Below are positions 4,891-8,114 of a stretch of 8,114 nucleotides of DNA, piece by piece. The stretch covers positions 1-8,114 of the forward strand of contig JALOMF010000368.1 of the NCBI GenBank assembly GCA_025455635.1, given 5' to 3'. Source of the DNA: Saprospiraceae bacterium (GTDB taxonomy: Bacteria; Bacteroidota; Bacteroidia; Chitinophagales; Saprospiraceae). The notes beneath the pieces were generated by a model, which saw only the letters and a list, made by a program, of their open reading frames with translations, searched no databases and was not told the DNA's origin. Each line of letters begins with the position of its first letter. Positions within the stretch are counted from its first letter, which is position 1. Made by a program: the position numbers and the translations under genes.

Positions 4891-7800
4891 GAAATTCCAC
4901 GAAATAGCAGCGCAGTTTGCTGTCTTTCAGGATGACTCGCTCGAAGCCAAGTTCCCTAGCAATCCAGCGGAGCCGCAGGCCGTCGAAAAGCTCTTGCACG
5001 GGTTCCGGCACGGGGCCGAAGCGGTCTTTCAGGTTCTCGCTGAAGGTTTCCAACTCGGCCTCTGACTGTATATCATCAATGGCCGTGTAAAGCAACAGGC
5101 GCTCGGAAACACTGCTGACGTACTCGCTGGGGATGTGCATTTCCACGTCCGTATCCACGTTCACATCCCGCACGAAAGCCTGTTTTTTCTCCAAATCCTC
5201 TTGAAAAACATCCTTGAAATCGGTCTCCTTCAGCTCCTGCACGGCCTCTTCGAGGATGCGCTGGAAGGTCTCGTAGCCGATGTCGGCGATGAAGCCGCTC
5301 TGCTCGGAGCCGAGCAGGTTGCCCGCCCCCCGGATGTCGAGGTCACGCATGGCAATCTCGAAGCCGGAGCCGAGGTCGTTGTGCTCCTCGATGGTCTTGA
5401 GGCGCTTGCGGGCATCGTGCGTGAGCACGGACATGGGTGGCGCAAACAGGTAGCAGAACGCCTTCTTGTTCGAGCGGCCAATGCGGCCCCGCAATTGGTG
5501 CAGGTCGCTCAGGCCAAACTCGTTGGCGGCGTTGATAATCATCGTGTTGGCGTTCGGGATGTCGAGGCCCGTTTCGATGATGTTCGTGCAGACGAGCACG
5601 TCGTATTTTTTATCAATAAAATCAAGCAATGTGCTCTCCAAATGGTCGCTTTCCATTTGGCCGTGCGCCGTGGCAACGTCCACATCGGGGCAGAGGCGCT
5701 TGATGAGGGCGGCCATATCGGCCAGCGTTTTCACCCGATTGTGTACGAAGAAAACCTGCCCGCCCCGGTGTATTTCCTTGTAAATGGCGTCTTTGATGAT
5801 GGTTTCGTGCAGCACCCTGATTTCCGTGTGGATGGGTTGGCGGTTGGGCGGCGGCGTGCGAATGATGCTCAGGTCACGGGCGGCCATGAGCGAGAATTGC
5901 AGGGTGCGGGGAATCGGCGTCGCCGTCAGTGTCAGCGTGTCCACGTTCACCTTGAGGTTGCGCAGCTTTTCCTTGGCCGTCACGCCGAATTTTTGCTCCT
6001 CGTCAATCACCAACAGGCCGAGGTCCTTGAACTTCAAATCGGCACTGAGCAGGGCGTGGGTGCCGATGAGGATGTCCACCTTCCCCGCCTTTGTGTTCTC
6101 GAAAATCTCCTTTTTCTCCTTCGCCGACTTGAAGCGGTTGACGTACTCGATATTGAGCTTGAATTGCGCAAGCCTATCACTAAACGTCTTGTAATGCTGC
6201 AAGGCGAGGATGGTCGTCGGCACAAGGATGGCCACCTGTTTGCCATCGGTCACGGCCTTGAATGCCGCCCGGATGGCCACTTCCGTTTTACCAAAACCCA
6301 CGTCGCCACAGATAAGGCGGTCCATTGGGTAGGCTTTTTCCATGTCTTCCTTTACATCAATGGTCGCTTTCTCTTGGTCGGGTGTGTCCTCGTAGATGAA
6401 TGAGGCTTCGAGTTCGGCTTGCAGGTAATTATCGGGGGGGAAGGCGTGGCCGGGCGAGGCTTTGCGGAGCGCATAGAGTTTGATGAGTTCCTTCGCAATG
6501 TCCTTGACCTTCTTCTTGGCCTTGCTCTTCATCGTTTGCCAAGTGTCCGAGCCGAGCTTGTTGAGCACGGGCGGGGTGCCGTCCTTGCCCGTATATTTCG
6601 ATATTTTGTGCAACGAGTTGATGCCCACGTAGAGCACGTCGTTGTTTTTGTAAAAAATGCGCACCGACTCCTGCGTATGGCCGTTGACGGTGATTTTTTC
6701 GAGGCCCGAATATTTGCCCACCCCGTGGTCAATATGCACCACGAAGTCGCCCGGTTGCAGCTCCCGCAAGAGTTTGACGTTCAGCGCTTTGTCCGCCGTG
6801 AAGCCCTGCCGCAGCTTGTAGTGGTGGTGCCGTTGGAAAATCTGGTGGTCGGTGTAAAAAGCGATTTTCAGGTCGAGGTCAATGAAGCCTTCGTGGATGG
6901 CCTTGATGACCGGCTCGAATTTCACGCTGCCCACCGCCTCGGCCATGTCCTCGAAAATGGCATGGAAACGCTCTATCTGCTTGGGGTTGTCGGTGAAAAT
7001 GAAATTCTCGATGCGCTCCTCGCTGTTGCTGCGCAAATTGTTGCCAAGCAGCTTAAAATCCTTGTTGAAGGAGGGTTGGGACTTGGAATGGAAGGATTGA
7101 GTGAGCGAAGGGTTGAAGGATTGAATTGGGGGGCCAAGGTTCACTAATGGGAATTTGGCTACGTCTTCGACGACTTCGTGGGGACGGATAAACGCCCGGT
7201 CCCGAAAGATTTCCCCTAACTCGCTCTCGTCCATCAGCGGCAGGGTTTTGGCGAATTCCTCGGCTTTTTCGAAGCAGAGTTGGAGCTTTTCCTCCAGCGC
7301 ATTCCAGTCTTTTATCCAAATGACGGTGTTGGGCGCCAACACATTGAGCAGCGAAACCTTCTGCGATTGGTTGAACTTGGTGTTGATGTTCGGCACGATG
7401 CTCACCCGCCCGATGTTCTGAACGGAAAGCTGCGTCAGCGGGTCGAAGGTGCGGATGCTCTCCACATCCTCGTCGAAAAGCTCGATGCGGTAGGGGTAGT
7501 CGTTTCCGTAGGAAAAAATGTCCACAATGGCGCCACGGATGCTGAACTGGCCGGGTTCATAGACAAAATCCTCTCGCCGAAAGCCGTAGGTCACGAGCAT
7601 TTCTATGGTGAAATCCACGTCCAGTTTCTGTCCAGGTTGTATCTCAATACGGGTTTTTTCCAATTCCGCTGGCGCAACTACTTTTTCAAACAGCGCCTCC
7701 GGGTAAGTGACCAGGATTTCCGGGCTGCCCGTCGGCGAGCTGATTTTGTTGATCGCCTCGGTGCGTTCCAGTACATTCGTGGTGTTCAACTCCTCGAAAT

Positions 7801-8086
7801 ACCTGGGCCGCTTGAACGAGTCGGGGAAGAAGCGCACGGGCTTTTTTTCCAACAGGCCGGAGAGGTCGTTTTGCATGTAGGCCGCCTCCTCCTTGTCAAT
7901 GGCGATGAACAATTGCGGCCTTGGGTCGGCGAGGTAGGCTCCGGCGAGGACAAAGGCTTCCTGCGCACCAGCCAAGCCGTTGAGTTGAACGGTTGTCGGT
8001 GTTGATTTTGAACGGAGCGCAGCTACCAATTTTTGGGTGCGCTGGTCGTCACGGTAAAGTGCAAGGATGCGGTCTAGGTTGCTCAC
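4859..8086 (-). CDS. mfd: Transcription-repair coupling factor Mfd, frameshifted near its C-terminus
   Basis: Mfd is the ATP-driven DNA translocase that pushes or dislodges RNA polymerase stalled at lesions and recruits UvrA for nucleotide excision repair. The open frame of 1075 residues has the usual order. The UvrB-like N-terminal modules include EPGQFSIRGAIVDIF (177-191), and the RNA polymerase interaction domain includes GDFVVHIDHGVGKYSG (446-461). The SF2 helicase motor has Walker A GDVGFGKTE (594-602), the DEEQ box (695-698), TATPIPRT (721-728) and QLRGRIGRS (864-872). The translocation motif region follows (GAGNLLGSEQSG, 920-931), and then part of the C-terminal D7 domain. The last 11 residues (FRGKPAVAVLR) are aberrant, because a 10-bp tandem duplication shifts the frame after E1064; the missing 63 residues lie at 4693-4881 in another frame. 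The start is GTG, and no in-frame ATG is present upstream within the window. Confidence 0.93.
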   Translation of the reverse strand: MSNLDRILALYRDDQRTQKLVAALRSKSTPTTVQLNGLAGAQEAFVLAGAYLADPRPQLFIAIDKEEAAYMQNDLSGLLEKKPVRFFPDSFKRPRYFEELNTTNVLERTEAINKISSPTGSPEILVTYPEALFEKVVAPAELEKTRIEIQPGQKLDVDFTIEMLVTYGFRREDFVYEPGQFSIRGAIVDIFSYGNDYPYRIELFDEDVESIRTFDPLTQLSVQNIGRVSIVPNINTKFNQSQKVSLLNVLAPNTVIWIKDWNALEEKLQLCFEKAEEFAKTLPLMDESELGEIFRDRAFIRPHEVVEDVAKFPLVNLGPPIQSFNPSLTQSFHSKSQPSFNKDFKLLGNNLRSNSEERIENFIFTDNPKQIERFHAIFEDMAEAVGSVKFEPVIKAIHEGFIDLDLKIAFYTDHQIFQRHHHYKLRQGFTADKALNVKLLRELQPGDFVVHIDHGVGKYSGLEKITVNGHTQESVRIFYKNNDVLYVGINSLHKISKYTGKDGTPPVLNKLGSDTWQTMKSKAKKKVKDIAKELIKLYALRKASPGHAFPPDNYLQAELEASFIYEDTPDQEKATIDVKEDMEKAYPMDRLICGDVGFGKTEVAIRAAFKAVTDGKQVAILVPTTILALQHYKTFSDRLAQFKLNIEYVNRFKSAKEKKEIFENTKAGKVDILIGTHALLSADLKFKDLGLLVIDEEQKFGVTAKEKLRNLKVNVDTLTLTATPIPRTLQFSLMAARDLSIIRTPPPNRQPIHTEIRVLHETIIKDAIYKEIHRGGQVFFVHNRVKTLADMAALIKRLCPDVDVATAHGQMESDHLESTLLDFIDKKYDVLVCTNIIETGLDIPNANTMIINAANEFGLSDLHQLRGRIGRSNKKAFCYLFAPPMSVLTHDARKRLKTIEEHNDLGSGFEIAMRDLDIRGAGNLLGSEQSGFIADIGYETFQRILEEAVQELKETDFKDVFQEDLEKKQAFVRDVNVDTDVEMHIPSEYVSSVSERLLLYTAIDDIQSEAELETFSENLKDRFGPVPEPVQELFDGLRLRWIARELGFERVILKDSKLRCYFVEFRGKPAVAVLR
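4885..4904. repeat. Perfect 10-bp tandem duplication breaking the mfd frame
   Basis: TTCCACGAAA occurs twice with no spacer (4885-4894 and 4895-4904). On the coding strand the doubled TTTCGTGGAA shifts the frame by one base. With one copy the protein reads CYFVENPQSPFYDS, the normal Mfd C-terminal sequence. With two it reads CYFVEFRGKPAVAVLR and stops. Confidence 0.95.
7091..7130. repeat. Decayed 8-bp tandem repeat inside mfd
   Basis: On the plus strand the sequence falls into five 8-bp units: GAAGGATT, GAGTGAGC, GAAGGGTT, GAAGGATT, GAATTGGG. On the coding strand it gives the low-complexity peptide PPIQSFNPSLTQSF (Mfd residues about 319-332), in the linker just before the QPSFNKDF segment. 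The frame is intact. The 9-mer AAGGGTTGA is shared with the repeat cluster at the left edge of the window (41-49). Confidence 0.65.
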
Positions 8087-8091
8087 GGGGG

Positions 8092-8099
8092 CAAAGGTA
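8092..8099 (-). promoter_or_regulatory. Candidate -7 box directly upstream of mfd
   Basis: On the minus strand TACCTTTG matches TAnnTTTG perfectly and ends 6 bases before the mfd GTG codon. The matching -33 element would lie just beyond the window, so it cannot be checked. If it is used, transcription would begin at or within a base or two of the start codon, giving a leaderless or nearly leaderless mRNA. Confidence 0.5.
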
Positions 8100-8114
8100 G
8101 GAAATGAGGCAAAT

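Noticed and set aside
5135..6403. A 422-codon open frame on the plus strand opposite mfd
   Set aside because: It lies entirely antisense to conserved Mfd motor motifs, and its translation is the Leu/Val/His/Arg-rich type expected from the complement of a G+C-rich gene. No domain is recognisable.
6419..8005. Further long plus-strand open frames opposite mfd (6419-7147 and 7280-8005)
   Set aside because: They are antisense shadows of the mfd N-terminal and polymerase-binding regions, with no recognisable motif and no promoter of their own.

Overview
The window looks like ordinary chromosomal DNA from a moderately G+C-rich member of the Bacteroidota. The clues are promoter boxes of the Bacteroidota type (TAnnTTTG at -7 with a TTG/TTTG near -33), A/T-rich leaders without Shine-Dalgarno sequences, a long Ctc-type ribosomal protein L25, and protein sequences that read like that phylum. 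Tandem and inverted AAGGGTTGAT-like repeats hint at the Saprospiria, but that is a guess.

Layout from left to right. Positions 1-109 are non-coding and filled with short direct and inverted repeats. pdxA (pyridoxal phosphate synthesis) lies on the minus strand at 110-1249. A 211-bp divergent spacer follows, with a (TCATCCC)4 heptamer array, an operator-like dyad and candidate promoters. rsmA/ksgA (16S rRNA dimethylation) lies on the plus strand at 1461-2228. It converges on a small NlpC/P60 lipoprotein gene (minus, 2292-2831), and one strong bidirectional hairpin terminator separates them. Then, all on the minus strand, come an omega-amidase/YafV-like carbon-nitrogen hydrolase (3047-3829), rplY for ribosomal protein L25 (3928-4503) with its own terminator and promoter, and mfd, the transcription-repair coupling factor, which fills 4693-8086.

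Most of these are housekeeping genes: vitamin B6, ribosome maturation and structure, envelope turnover, amide metabolism and DNA repair. They do not form a single pathway. pdxA and ksgA are neighbours in many bacteria, but here they are divergent. No mobile element, CRISPR array, tRNA or rRNA gene is visible.

The main anomaly is in mfd. A perfect 10-bp tandem duplication (4885-4904) shifts the reading frame, so the protein stops at 1075 residues. The next 63 codons, with recognisable Mfd C-terminal sequence, lie intact in another frame (4693-4890). Removing one copy gives an uninterrupted 1127-residue Mfd. Two further decayed short-period repeats, a heptamer array and an octamer array inside mfd, suggest that slippage at short repeats recurs in this genome. 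I found no convincing new multi-gene system.
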